Shown here: in pieces, positions 32,608-43,110 of the stretch
How positions within the stretch are numbered: the stretch's first letter is position 1
Layout: every line of letters begins with the position of its first letter
Assembly: GCA_015039365.1 (NCBI GenBank)
Contig: WION01000026.1
Span: 310,001 to 374,000 of the forward strand
Direction: 5' to 3'
DNA from: Amanita rubescens
Lineage: Eukaryota > Basidiomycota > Agaricomycetes > Agaricales > Amanitaceae
DNA length: 64,000 nt
Notes under the pieces: model-generated
What the model saw: only the letters and a program-made list of their open reading frames with translations
Told to the model about the DNA's origin: nothing
Databases searched by the model: none
Program-made: the position numbers and the translations under genes

Positions 32608-32869
32608 GGTGACTCGCGCTTCCGCGCCGTTAACCTCGATGGCCGCCCTCCGAACTTTGGAGGCCTAGTCAATGCCTTCAAGTCAATCCTCTCCCTCATC
32701 GTTGAGGACACCGCAATCCCAGCGTTCCCGTGGTACTATGTCCGCCACCAGTTCTGGCCCAAGTTCTGGATGAACCTGAATCAATGGAGCTGCCGAGCCC
32801 GAGCTTCGCCGTGCCACTTCGTCGCCACTATGTACACCTTACTCTATTCTTATCTGTGCGACAAATAGG
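32608..32869 (+). other. Open frame of unknown origin inside ORC5 copy E
   Basis: A coding-like frame, GSGDSRFRAVNLDGRPPNFG and on through VEDTAIPAFPWYYVRHQFWP, stopping at TAG 32867-32869. It has no homologue elsewhere in the window and lies where copies C and D have ORC5 sequence. It could be an exon of an inserted gene. Family not recognised. Confidence 0.35.
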
Positions 32870-33097
32870 CGCCATCCCTCTTGATACGATACCCAGCATT
32901 TGAATTGGCAGACGCTCAAATTTATCACAAGGCAAGATTGAGAAGCTTTACCCAAACCCCTCAATACGACACACCTGCACTTGAACAACAGATCCTGAAT
33001 AAAGGGAGCGGGAATGTAACCTGTCGCTGGCCACGATCGGATAACCGAAAGAGATGAAGGTCCCACTTTCTTCTCTGATAAGTATGCTGTTTTGATG

Positions 33098-33548
33098 TGC
33101 GTCGCCTATCGTTGTTCTGGCAGGATATCATCAGTTAGGCGCTCGTGAGTCTAATTCGGACTATGCACTTAACTCAGTAGCGAATGTTCCCAGTGCTCAG
33201 GTTGCTTGCGAGGCTCTATACGCTCGGTGCCTGGCCCTGGTACCTCCACTAAGTGGGCATGCCCGCCTTTACGAAGGCAGATCCCATCTGTTTTATTATT
33301 GCACTCCTCACACTCGTACATGGTGTAAGGCGTGGAAGAAGACACCAAACTGTTTTAATGACCGTTTGCAAGAGCTGGAGAGACGAATATCGCATGCTGG
33401 TAGAATGCCCCATACGGAAGGCATTGTGACGGCATTGCGAAGAGTCCGGAGTTGGGAAACTTGGACTTGGAAAACCGGACATCGTGTAGCTGACAAAGTT
33501 GTTCATGGTTGGACTCGGTCGCTGGCTAACCGGAACCAACGGGCCTAG
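33098..33548 (+). other. Open frame of unknown origin inside ORC5 copy E
   Basis: About 150 codons without ATG at the start, containing VACEALYARCLALVPPLSGH and HTRTWCKAWKKTPNCFNDRL, rich in Cys, Trp and Arg, stop 33546-33548. CTGGCAG at about 33120 could be a splice acceptor. It may be a second exon of the same inserted gene as 32608-32869. No family recognised. Confidence 0.35.
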
Positions 33549-33660
33549 TTGGGGATTGACGAAGTTGCATGTTCTATTGAACGAATCACTGTGAGATCCC
33601 GTATAAGGCGGAATGAAGCATTGTTCCTTTTATTCAAAATACGTACACCTTTGAACACTT
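33549..33660 (+). pseudogene. ORC5: ORC5 last-exon fragment (copy E, 3' part)
   Basis: TTGGGGATTGACGAAG...GAGATCCCGTATAAGGCGG matches the ORC5 end TTGGGATTGGCGAAGG...GACCCCGCGTAAAGCGG and continues into the shared AAATACGTACACCTTT downstream motif. The reading frame is broken. Confidence 0.65.
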
Positions 33661-34085
33661 TTTTTTTTTGCAATTAACACGTAAAAGAACGTCCACAAGG
33701 CTTCTCGACGCAGTTGTGTTCCCACTGTATGTCAGGATAGCTATTCCGCATGTCCTGCACCGAAGCAAGCATGCCGGAATGCCGGCGCCCTGGATGTCAT
33801 GTCATCTAGCAACCAAGCTACGAGTTCATTTCGAAATATGGACATCACGTCAAAATATGTGCTAAACCTCAAGCAGCTGCATCTCTGCGGTAAGTCATTT
33901 CATCGATTCAAGAGCCGTTTTATAACCCAGAAGCGGGGCAGGACGCGAGTGACAGGACGTTCGTAACGGTAACGTACTTGCACTAAAAAACTGGAACGAA
34001 CGGTCGTTCTCTCAAACACGTGACTTCTAAGATAGTTTTTGCAAACTATCAAACGGCAAACGGCTCAGACTTGCTTTTCACCTAC
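33661..34085. other. Intergenic, no gene seen
   Basis: A poly-T run (about 33659-33670) and no supported coding sequence. Confidence 0.35.
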
Positions 34086-34089
34086 TCCG

Positions 34090-35150
34090 GTGCTCCAGCA
34101 CCATCTCTCGCCCTACTGCTCGTAGCTTCCCTTCACCACCGTTACTCCCTGCCTGGCCTGTTCTTCATCTGCGGCCTGCCGCCTGTCGTTGCTCGTCGTA
34201 AGCGAGCAGTGCCACATCGGATCTGGTGTCAGCCCCTGCGCGGACTTAGTCCCGCCTTGGTAGTACCAGGCCGCACAAGTCGCTAAGTCGTAGCCGGTTG
34301 ACCACCATGCCATCCGTGTGGATTGCAGCCCCTAGTTTCTGATCACCGCCACCACTCCTTGCCTTGACAGTAGCTCAGCACCATATCTCATCCACCACCC
34401 ATGATTTCCATTCATCACTACCGTTTCTCGCCTCGATGGTGCCCCAGTGCCAGCTCTTACCCTGCCACCTATGATTTCTCTTCACTGCCGCCACTTCTTG
34501 CCTCGTACCATGACTTGGCCCACTGCCCATGGTTTTCCTTCACCATCGGCGCTCGTTGCCTTGACGGTGATCTGGCACCATCACGCGCCTCACCACCGAT
34601 GGTTCCTCTTCACCACCACCATTTCCTGCCTCGATAGTTCTCCAGCACCATGGCCCACCCTGCCACCCATGGTTTCCTTTCACCACAACCTCCTCCTGGC
34701 GAAATGGTGTTCTGGCACCATGACGTGCCTGATCGCCGACGGTTTTTCTTCACCACCACCATTTCTTGCCTCAACAATTCTCCAGCATCATGACGCGCCT
34801 CGCCGCCCACGGTTTCCCTTCACCACCACCTCAACAGTTCTCACTGCCCATGGTGTCCTTTCACCACGACTGCCTCCAGCCTAAACGGTGCTCGTGCACC
34901 ATCACTCGCCACTGCTCACGGTTTCCATTTACCGCTGCCACTCCCTGCCTGCACGGTGCTCCAGCACCATCACTTGCCTGACTGCCACGGTTTCTATCCA
35001 CCGCTGCTGCCACTCTTTGCTTCGACGGTGCCCCGCACCACCTCTTGTCTGACCGCCCGTGGTTTCCATTTACCACCCTGGCCTGAATGGTGCACCTGCA
35101 CTACTCGCCCTTCTGCGCATGGTTTTTCTTCACTCTTTCTCCCTCTCGCC
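34090..35150. repeat. Degenerate minisatellite, unit about 70 bp
   Basis: Roughly 12-14 diverged units, each carrying GGTTTCCCTTCACCACC-like, CTTGCCTCGACGGTG-like and CTCCAGCACCATCAC-like blocks. Anchor GGTTTCC motifs recur about every 70 bp (for example near 34672, 34740, 34811, 34920, 34988, 35062). Frames through the array are by-products of the repeat. Confidence 0.75.
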
Positions 35151-35592
35151 TGTGCTCATACTTTATATGTGTAGCTATGTACAACATACACGACAATATA
35201 CCCATCAACATCAATTCACGCCCAGCCGTTTACCGATCATTAGATGACTTCAAATAGAAATAAATGTTTTTGTATTCAAGAATTATTCTCCACTCCCTGG
35301 CACCCACCCGACAGTAACGACCATCCTCTGCACCCCCACGATGTCACCATCCAGCAACGCCGCGCTATTCCCGCTAAGGTACCATCATTTTTTCATTCGT
35401 ATCAAGCAGAATCTGATATCATAGGCTGTACATCACTGATGCAATCAGGTACTTATCACGACGAGCTCGCCGTATACTTCCGAAACAATATATCAACTAC
35501 AGTTGGGCGTTACAGGTTTCATCACTGATATTGATGTTACCCACCTTCCTGCTGCCCTGTTTTCACTCTCCGATGCACGTGGAGCCCACAAG

Positions 35593-35598
35593 TATAAA
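35593..35598 (+). promoter_or_regulatory. TATA box of 35681 gene
   Basis: TATAAA within AGTATAAAAC, about 85 bp before the proposed ATG at 35681. Confidence 0.45.
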
Positions 35599-35680
35599 AC
35601 AAACGACTTTTAAACGGTGACTTGCCGTCTCCCCTTTCCTTTCGTGATCATCGCGTTCCATCATCTCTCCTCGACGCCTA

Positions 35681-36378
35681 TGGACCCGATTACCAATGAG
35701 CTGGACACATTGCCAAAGGGTAAGTTTGTATTCATCTAGCGATATGATGTTCTAATCATGATGCTAGGCTCATAACCGTCTAATATCCTTTGATTAGATG
35801 TTCTGCTGAAAAGTGAGCATGTAACTTATTGTGCAATCTCCCTCATCTCATCAATCTTAGCATGGAAAATTCAGATAGAGAGTGGGCACGGAGTCATCCC
35901 CGATGCGCCGTTGTCGACCGCGTCCTCCCCTTCTGGACTGCGCCCACACCTTGCACCCCGAACAGGGTCACAACAGGACCCAACTACCCGCCAACTTGCA
36001 GTTGGGTATGCTCAATTGTAGTAGTTGTAACCTTGTCTAACAGTTACATTTGCCATCTCCCCAAACCAAGGTTAGGTATTTTGGTCATTGGTTCTATCAT
36101 ACTATAGTTCCCTTGATCAGAATTGAGTGGCGCATGCTTATATTATACTTTATATTTTTTTTGCATGCTGCTATGTTACGTACAGGGAGATTCTCTGTCC
36201 TACTCCCACCTCAGATACTTGCACAGGAAAGCAAAACTGTATAGCCACTACCTACAACATCGTATATACCGTAGAAGATGTACCTGACCCTATTGATGCC
36301 TTAGTGAACACTGCCGATACTGGGAATGCTGAACCACTCCCGAAGAGGCGGAAACTGCGGTATAGCCTACTGCTGTAA
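35681..36378 (+). CDS. Hypothetical multi-exon protein
   Basis: Start MDPITNELDTLPK, then small introns with clean signals (GTAAGT at about 35720 to ATTAG, GTGAGC at about 35813 to CTTAG) joining VLLKTWKIQIESGHGV and a Pro/Ser/Thr-rich stretch. After at least one further intron the last exon contains TGKQNCIATTYNIVYTVEDV and ends with a basic PLPKRRKLRYSLLL, stop 36376-36378. The basic end resembles a nuclear localisation signal. The join around 36010-36185 is not settled. Family unknown. Confidence 0.4.
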
Positions 36379-38710
36379 TGCCGAAACACCCAACAGTGAA
36401 CTCGTATGACTCTTCTTTACACCAACGGTCGTTGTCGTCTTGTGGCTCACTCCCGAGTCCCCAGGCCCCATCGGCGATGACTTTGGGTTTGGCGCCTTGG
36501 TGCAGTGCCGGGGAGCCTGTCAACCGTGAATTTGAGCTGTTTGGTGAAGAGGCGGATGGAGCGGAAAGTTTGGTCAGTTTTGGTGAGTTCGGGGATGCAG
36601 TGGGTGTCCCAGAAACCAGAGTAGGGCATGAAGAGGTCTAGGAGGCGCTTTCTTGGGAGACTGTGCGAGGGGGCTTTACGAGTCTCAGGGGTGAAGACAT
36701 AGAGGGAGAGGAGACGTACACGACGCCGACTCTACAGAGTCTACTAGTTTGGACGAAGAGTTTGTCGTATGTTGAGCGAACGGTTATATGATATATAACA
36801 ATGTCAATGAATTTTGTACACACATACCAAGCGCTTCCGACTCCATCCTACATGATGCTCATGATCCAGTGCTCTTGTGGCTCCCGTCCCAGCCTCAGGC
36901 TGCAGGGAAGTGGACAAGTGACAGGTCGGAGGCGAATGGAGGGAAAGTTTGGTCAGTTTTGATAAGTTCGAGGATGCGCTGATCTGAATGTAACTTAACA
37001 GGAATGGCATTTGATTGTTGGAATTCCGAGTCATGATGTCAAGACTCAAGGCTTGCTCATCCATCTTAAGCGAGTTGATGTGATACACCAGTGGTAACTT
37101 GGAAGATTGAGTTATAGTAGTCAAGTTATTGATGGATTTTGCTGGATTTGACGCATTGACGCCAAGTAAGCAACCTCGATATGTTCACATGGAATGAGTC
37201 TATTCAACACGCATGCATGAGCCGGTGGTGACAAATCGCTCTCAGCTACTTTCGCTGAGCAGCTGACTTTTGCAGCCTCAGGTTGTGAATACTGTGGTTC
37301 ACGTTCAGTGCTCCAAGGACTCGGAGATCATGACTGCTTTTAATCAACTTCCGGTCGATCCGTTTGTCAGACAAGCAGCTTGACACATGATACATATCAT
37401 CATGTAGGCCTGGGATACCTTCATCATTCATCGCACAAAGGAAATACCCCTCCAGTCATCCACAATTACAAAATGGGCATCAAGTCTGGAACTGCGTTGG
37501 GAAGGGTCGACTAATAACTATTATGAAATACCAATGGTCTGCATTGGGTTCCACATGAACGTTAATGTTTAGAGCAGCGATGAAATTCGGAGCTGTGGCA
37601 AGCAAGTAGGTTTCAGTGATGAATGCAGCAATGAGGATGCCAACTCAGTGGGCGCAAATGTGAACAATATAGTTTTTTGATTGGAGTAAGCGGCCCAACA
37701 ACGCGATTTCGCGCAGAAAGCAAGGGCAGGACGGGGGAGGGTGTAGTCCTCACAAAAGGGTAGTGGTGTTCGCAGGTAAGGATGGTGTTGTGCCCGAATC
37801 TAACTTAGAGGGCAAGCAGCTCAAAGTTGGCGAGGCATTCAAAGAGCAAATAGCGCATCAAACCCTGATCGTCCATCAACTCCTTGGCATCACGCATCAT
37901 GCCCATCACGCCCGCGTCAACGCTCGCCGGGATTTTACCATCCAACGAGGAAGAGGTGGAAGAGCCAGTTGAGATGGGTCATCTTCCTCAAATTTAGAGA
38001 ATATTTGGAACAGCCAGCTGGTCTGAGTTGTTCGTCACAACAAGGAGGCACAAGGGAACCACTCCGATCCACTAGAGTTAATGCAGTTTCAACCAAGGTT
38101 AACCCCGCAGTGAGTCTCAAGCCCGAGCAAGCAGGAGGCGAGTTGTAGCCTCAATTAATTTATAATTTGCATTTTAAGTACATACACTATTATGTAAGTA
38201 ATATAATGTATCGCCGTATGTCAGATCTAATTCTTTATTAACTGGCAGTGCATCTGTTGCTAGAAATGTGCACTCACCCCCGGTATCACAACAACACATT
38301 GTTCCTGCTTCGATTTGCAAGGTGCTGACCAGGCCTGCAAGAGAGGAGGGAATGATGAGGCAGTAAAAGGAGAGGAAAGATTATTCACCGCGAAAAAAAC
38401 TTATCCGTTTCTTTTATACCTGTGGCAGGCTGCGGGAGGCTGTGGGGTGGTGGAGCCTGATGGTGGGCAACCATCAATATCTGTGATACGCTTAGCGGCT
38501 GTATGTAATGTAACACAGGTAACACCTGATCGTGGTTGATAAGTACGGTGAGCCCCATATAGGAAATTGCATCACGCATGTTTATGGAGATATCAAATCA
38601 TGCTTGATGACTGAAGGAAAAAATGATAGTACCTAAGTTGAGCGGAATAGCATCGCCTAGCATGTAAAAATGAGACGACAGGTGAGTGTGGGTGAGCGTG
38701 CTTGATGAGT
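36379..38710. other. No gene recognised
   Basis: Short frames only, without motif, intron or duplication support. Confidence 0.35.
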
Positions 38711-39640
38711 AGTGGTGCGATAAAACCATCACTTGGTGAGGGTCTGGTGGTGCCGAAAAACCACTATTGGGCGAGGGTCTGGTGGTGTTGAAAAACCACT
38801 GCTGGGCGAGAGTCTGGTGGTGTCGAAAAACCACTGCTGGGCGAGAGTCTGGTGGTGTCGAAAAACCACGCTTGGAGAGGGTCTGGTGGTGCCGAAAAAC
38901 CACTACTGGGAGAGGGTCCGGTGGTGTGATAAAACCATCACTTGGTGAGGGTCTGGTGGTGTTGAAAAACCACTGCTGGGCGAGAGTCTGGTGGTGTCGA
39001 AAAACCACTGCTGGGCGAGAGTCTGGTGGTGTCGAAAAACCACGCTTGGAGAGGGTCTGGTGGTGCCGAAAAACCACTACTGGGAGAGGGTCCGGTGGTG
39101 TGATAAAACCATCACTTGGTGAGGGTCTGGTGGTGCCGAAAAACCACTATTGGGCGAGGGTCTGGTGGTGCCGAAAAACCACTGTTGGGCGAGGGTCTGG
39201 TGGTGCCGAAAAACCACTGTTGGACGAGGGTCTGGTGGTGTCGAAAAACCACGCTGGGAGAGGGTCTGGTGGTGCCAAAAAACCACTGTTGGGTGGGGGT
39301 CTGGTGGTGCCGAAAAACCACTGTTGGGTGGGGGTCTGGTGGTACCGAAAAACCACCCCTTGGCGAGGATCCAGTGGTGTGATAAAACCACTGCTGGGTT
39401 CAGTGGTACGAAAAAACCATTGCTGGGCGAGGATCCGGTGGTACAATAACACCAAGATTGGGAGGGGGTGTGCTGGTGCGAAAAAACTACTGTTGCGCGA
39501 GGGTCTGGTGGTGCGAAGAAACCACTGCTGGGCGGGGGTCCAACAGTGCGAAAAAACCACTGCCGGGTAAGGGTCCGATGGTGCAAAAAGACCACTGGTG
39601 GGCGAGGGCCCAGTGGTGCTAAAAAACTACAGCCAGGCGT
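38711..39640. repeat. 35-bp minisatellite with internal hairpins
   Basis: About 26 units beginning GAGGGTCTGGTGGTGCCG and ending AACCACTGTTGGGC. Each unit contains GTGGT and ACCAC about 8 nt apart, able to form a small hairpin. A variant unit with GATAAAACCATCACTTGG recurs at 38719, 38928 and 39102, giving higher-order blocks of about 209 and 174 bp. As 35 is not a multiple of three, the long frames on both strands are artefacts. Confidence 0.92.
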
Positions 39641-40282
39641 GCAAGAGAATTATGACCAGTCGAGAGTGAGATGGTGTGAGAAAATCGCAATGGGTGGGGC
39701 TAAGATGGCGCAAGAAACCCGGCTGGGAGGATATGGAAATGAGAGGTAAGCATTGTATGCCGGCGCTCAATTACCACGTACTTGTGCAGGCAGCGCTGGT
39801 TGGCTATCGCGGGCGGGCGGTTGAGGCAGCATCGGTGTAATTGCACGCGGCCAGTCGACGCAGTTGACGGTTACGTGTTAGCGCTCAATCACACAGGCGG
39901 GCATCGGAGGCTGGACGAGAAGCAATAGGAATTTGGCAGTGGAAAAAAAGCATATTGGTGGTGCTCGAGTACTACAGGGTTGATGGTGCATAAGGACTAG
40001 GTAGACCCTGCGATATAGTTGCTAGCGATACGCGGCGTGGCGTGATTGTCACCGCGAGAGGAACGAACGGGCGTGCCAACTTTTGGCGGGAAGTGTGTGT
40101 CTGTTTGGAACGGCTGGGAGGTCACGGGTTATCCGCCAGAAGCTGCCCAAAAACCTCCCACGCGAGAAAAGTGAATCGAAATTTCAGTTGCCCAGTTGCC
40201 CAAGAAATAGAATGCTTAATCCATCCAAGTCATGCTTCCATGGTTCTAAGCAAATATGTAATGCTAGAAATACGGTGTGTAT
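39641..40282. other. Intergenic, no gene seen
   Basis: No supported feature beyond the decaying edge of the minisatellite. Confidence 0.35.
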
Positions 40283-40323
40283 TTAAAAGTATATAACGTA
40301 GTAATCAGATACACGTATTAAAT

Positions 40324-41959
40324 TCAAACATTCGATGATTCTCGTCTTCCCTTTAGCTGGAAGAAGTCTCATCAGTGCGCGGAAAACCTCAAAACGACAT
40401 TTGAAACTTACCACTTCGTCTCGTTCTTCTGTTACACTGGTTGATATCTGAACAATTGTCTTCGTACGAGGATCTGTATCGACCCTGTGTGAAAGATGAT
40501 GTGATTCTGCGCCAACAAACGACGTAGTAAGAGCGGATTGATCGCCCCAGACGCGATGCCGTGTTCGTCCATTAAGATTAGCCAATGCGATATTGGAATA
40601 CCTGTCGATGGAATTGTCAACTCTTAATGCAAAGGAAAATGCACGAATAACTTACAATTTGCCCAGAATAACAGCCCTAAAGCGCACTTGTCGTTAGACA
40701 AGTACCATCAAAGGAACATCCAAACTCACGGGACTATATGTAGGAAGTAGTCGGGGTATTTCAGATACAAAGCAAGATCGATAACGGCCGTGATGACGGT
40801 GACAACACCAGTTTCAACCGTATGCACGATGAGTTTAGTAATGAGTGTCTCGGTTTTCTTAAAAGGAGAATTGGATTTGGCTTGTAGAAGCTGATGATAG
40901 ATTTAATCAGGTTTCCATCGAATCCTGGGCTGAGAACACTTACGATTGTAACCATACTAGCGGCAATAAGGAAGTCACATGCTAGGGACCCAGCCAGCCA
41001 TATCTTTGGGACGGATCAGACGGCGAAGACAGTTGCTGATGGCCGCACTTACTACAACGCCCGTGCTGAAACCCTTGACGTCGAGCACACTCGCATAGAA
41101 ATAGAACTAATTTCGCATTAGCCGCGATCGCTGGCCGTTTGACAGGTAAAACTTACTCGAATGCCGTTAACGATGGCGCTGAGGCCCTGCATTAGTGCCA
41201 CCTGGACGTGGGTGTTAGATGCATTGGTGACTGAAGAAATAGGTTGAGCCACACCATAACGATTAGGACTGCAGCGAAGGTAAATACCCAGCTGCGCCGT
41301 CTGAGCATAAATACTCTCCTAGCTAAACGTCAGCAAAAGCGAGCATGAGAAAAAAAGTTGACTGACCATGCGAAGAAACTCTGCACTATTATTGATACTG
41401 ACATATGCGTCGTCGGCATCAATGATACACGCATGTTAGGCTTAGAACTTACCAATTCCTGCTGAGATGGGTATCGTAATTGAAGACCAGTTAAGGGTTT
41501 CCACGGCTGATACAAGGCCCCATCCAGCTACTAGTACAGACCACGCCCAGTGCGTCGATAGTACAGTCTGGATGAGTTCAAGGACCAACAACGAATAAAC
41601 TGGTTATTATGTTAGTAAAAGAACATCGTTAGTTCAGACATTGACTGACCGAAACACTTGATGCCGAAGCGTTCCCTAGGAAACGATATGCTAAAGGAGT
41701 CTAACCAGGTGAGGTCAATTCGTCATGTCCTAGTTGAAAGAAACGAGCGGCGTACAAATTTGAAGGCATAGTGTTCCTAGTAATGCCCAGTTCAGAATCG
41801 AACCAATGAACTATAATTGATGAGTGCGTGAGGTGATATATTTGCCATAAGCTGCTCACAGCAGGTCCTGTGCTACGTCGAATTAGCCTCCATAACGCAC
41901 GAAGCATGAGCGCGATATACTCACAAATCTTTCAAATCGATCGCGGGTAGGGCAGCCAT
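40324..41959 (-). CDS. DUF6534 seven-helix membrane protein
   Basis: A mushroom-specific integral membrane family of unknown function. The gene has about eleven exons with short introns. It starts MAALPAIDLKDF at 41959. Helices include FIGSILNWALLGTLCLQIYS, a VYSLLVLELIQTVLSTHWAW segment, SSITIPISAGIVQSFFAW, FTFAAVLIVM, MQGLSAIVNGIR, WLAGSLACDFLIAASMVTI and KLIVHTVETGVVTVITA. It ends with the cytosolic SNIALANLNGR signature of the family. The final exon is either read through to 40283 or, using a GTAAGT donor in the C-tail, ends at TGA 40324-40326; I prefer the latter. The same exon pattern recurs in the paralogue at 55076-56634. Confidence 0.82.
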
Positions 41960-43025
41960 AACGGACAGGAAAGGATGATCGAAGGCGAAGTTTTGGAAGT
42001 TTAAAAGTGTATGGTTTATTTGAGGCCGACCAGATCGTCGTTTAGGCGGGTACGTTAGTGAATGACAGGAGGAGCTTGGCAGATCCGAATCCTGTGGACG
42101 TTCAGAAAACTTTGATAACAACATAATAAACTCAACCTCACCTAGGGGTATGGAGAGGGAGGGGGTCCCTTGGAGGAAACGTTAGGCATTGGATAGGCGT
42201 ACTTGTACTGATTTATGGATACCACAGTAGCGTCTAGCGTTGCCGTCATGTGCCATTCGTGAGTATGCCATTGTCTTATTTCCGGGGGGGCATCCTTCCC
42301 CATTAGTCGTCCGGCTAATCAATTCCAGAGGGGGTAAAAGGAGCCTCCTGTATATGGCGAGAAAGTGACGAGTGGATGCCTGTATAAGGAATAGTACGGC
42401 AGAAGAGAAGGTAGAAGTGCCCAACCAAATTCGGCGTCACACAGGGAAACACAATGCAGTAAATATATTTGGTAATCGTTCTGTGGCCTCGTGATGGCCA
42501 GAAATATCAGTTTCCTTGAGGCCAGATGGGAAGCTTCCTGACAGGTCAAAATGAATCGATCACTGATGTAGCTAAGTATAAGAGGTATGGGACTGACATC
42601 GGGCTTTAAGGACAGTTGACTTTAAAGCGCAATAAATCCATAGACCTCACCTACGGCTGACATTCCAAATGCGACAAACGCGAAAGTCTCATGGTTGCTT
42701 CATTTGCTTCCGTGTCTACATTCTCAGCCCTCACCGTAACTGCTTCCTGTGCTGTAACTCATCGTCGGTTTAGGTAAGATGAATTAGACATGACAGGCAG
42801 ACCACATGAGAGTAGTCGAGAATATTAGATAATTCCGAACGCTAGATAAGGTGGCCACCCCGGGACCAGTAGAACAGAGGTACAGTCTGTGAGAATGATG
42901 CGAAGGATTCGCTGGCAAGAGGGTGCCATCGCAGAAGCGAGCTACTCGGAAATTGGCGTAAGGTTCTGGTGGGAAAGTTCTGGTTGCCTGAAAAAGTGGC
43001 CGTGGAAAAAAATTGACAAGCTATT
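41960..43025. other. No gene recognised
   Basis: Upstream region of the DUF6534 gene and of the tRNA. A T-run (TTTTTTT on the minus strand near 43006-43012) follows the tRNA end and fits a Pol III terminator. Confidence 0.4.
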
Positions 43026-43110
43026 AGCCCACCGCGAGGGTCGAACTCGCAGCCTTCAGATCGCCTATGTCTTAAGAGTCTGACGCTCTATCCGATTGAG
43101 CTAGGCGGGC
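43026..43110 (-). tRNA. tRNA-Lys(CTT) with 11-nt intron
   Basis: The acceptor stem GCCCGCC pairs with GGTGGGC. The A box TAGCTCAATCGG and B box GAGTTCGACCCTC are intact. The anticodon loop reads CTCTTA, then an 11-nt intron, then A closing the stem TCAGA/TCTGA. Anticodon CTT decodes AAG. Outside the intron it differs from the tRNA at 57523 only at the wobble base. Confidence 0.93.

Noticed and set aside
38767..39595. Long open frames on both strands (up to 267 codons) rich in Trp, Lys and Pro
   Set aside because: They arise because the 35-bp minisatellite has no stop in any frame. The repeat length is not a multiple of three, and both strands are equally open.
38711..39640. CRISPR-like regular repeat
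   Set aside because: The units are contiguous, without unique spacers, in a eukaryotic genome.
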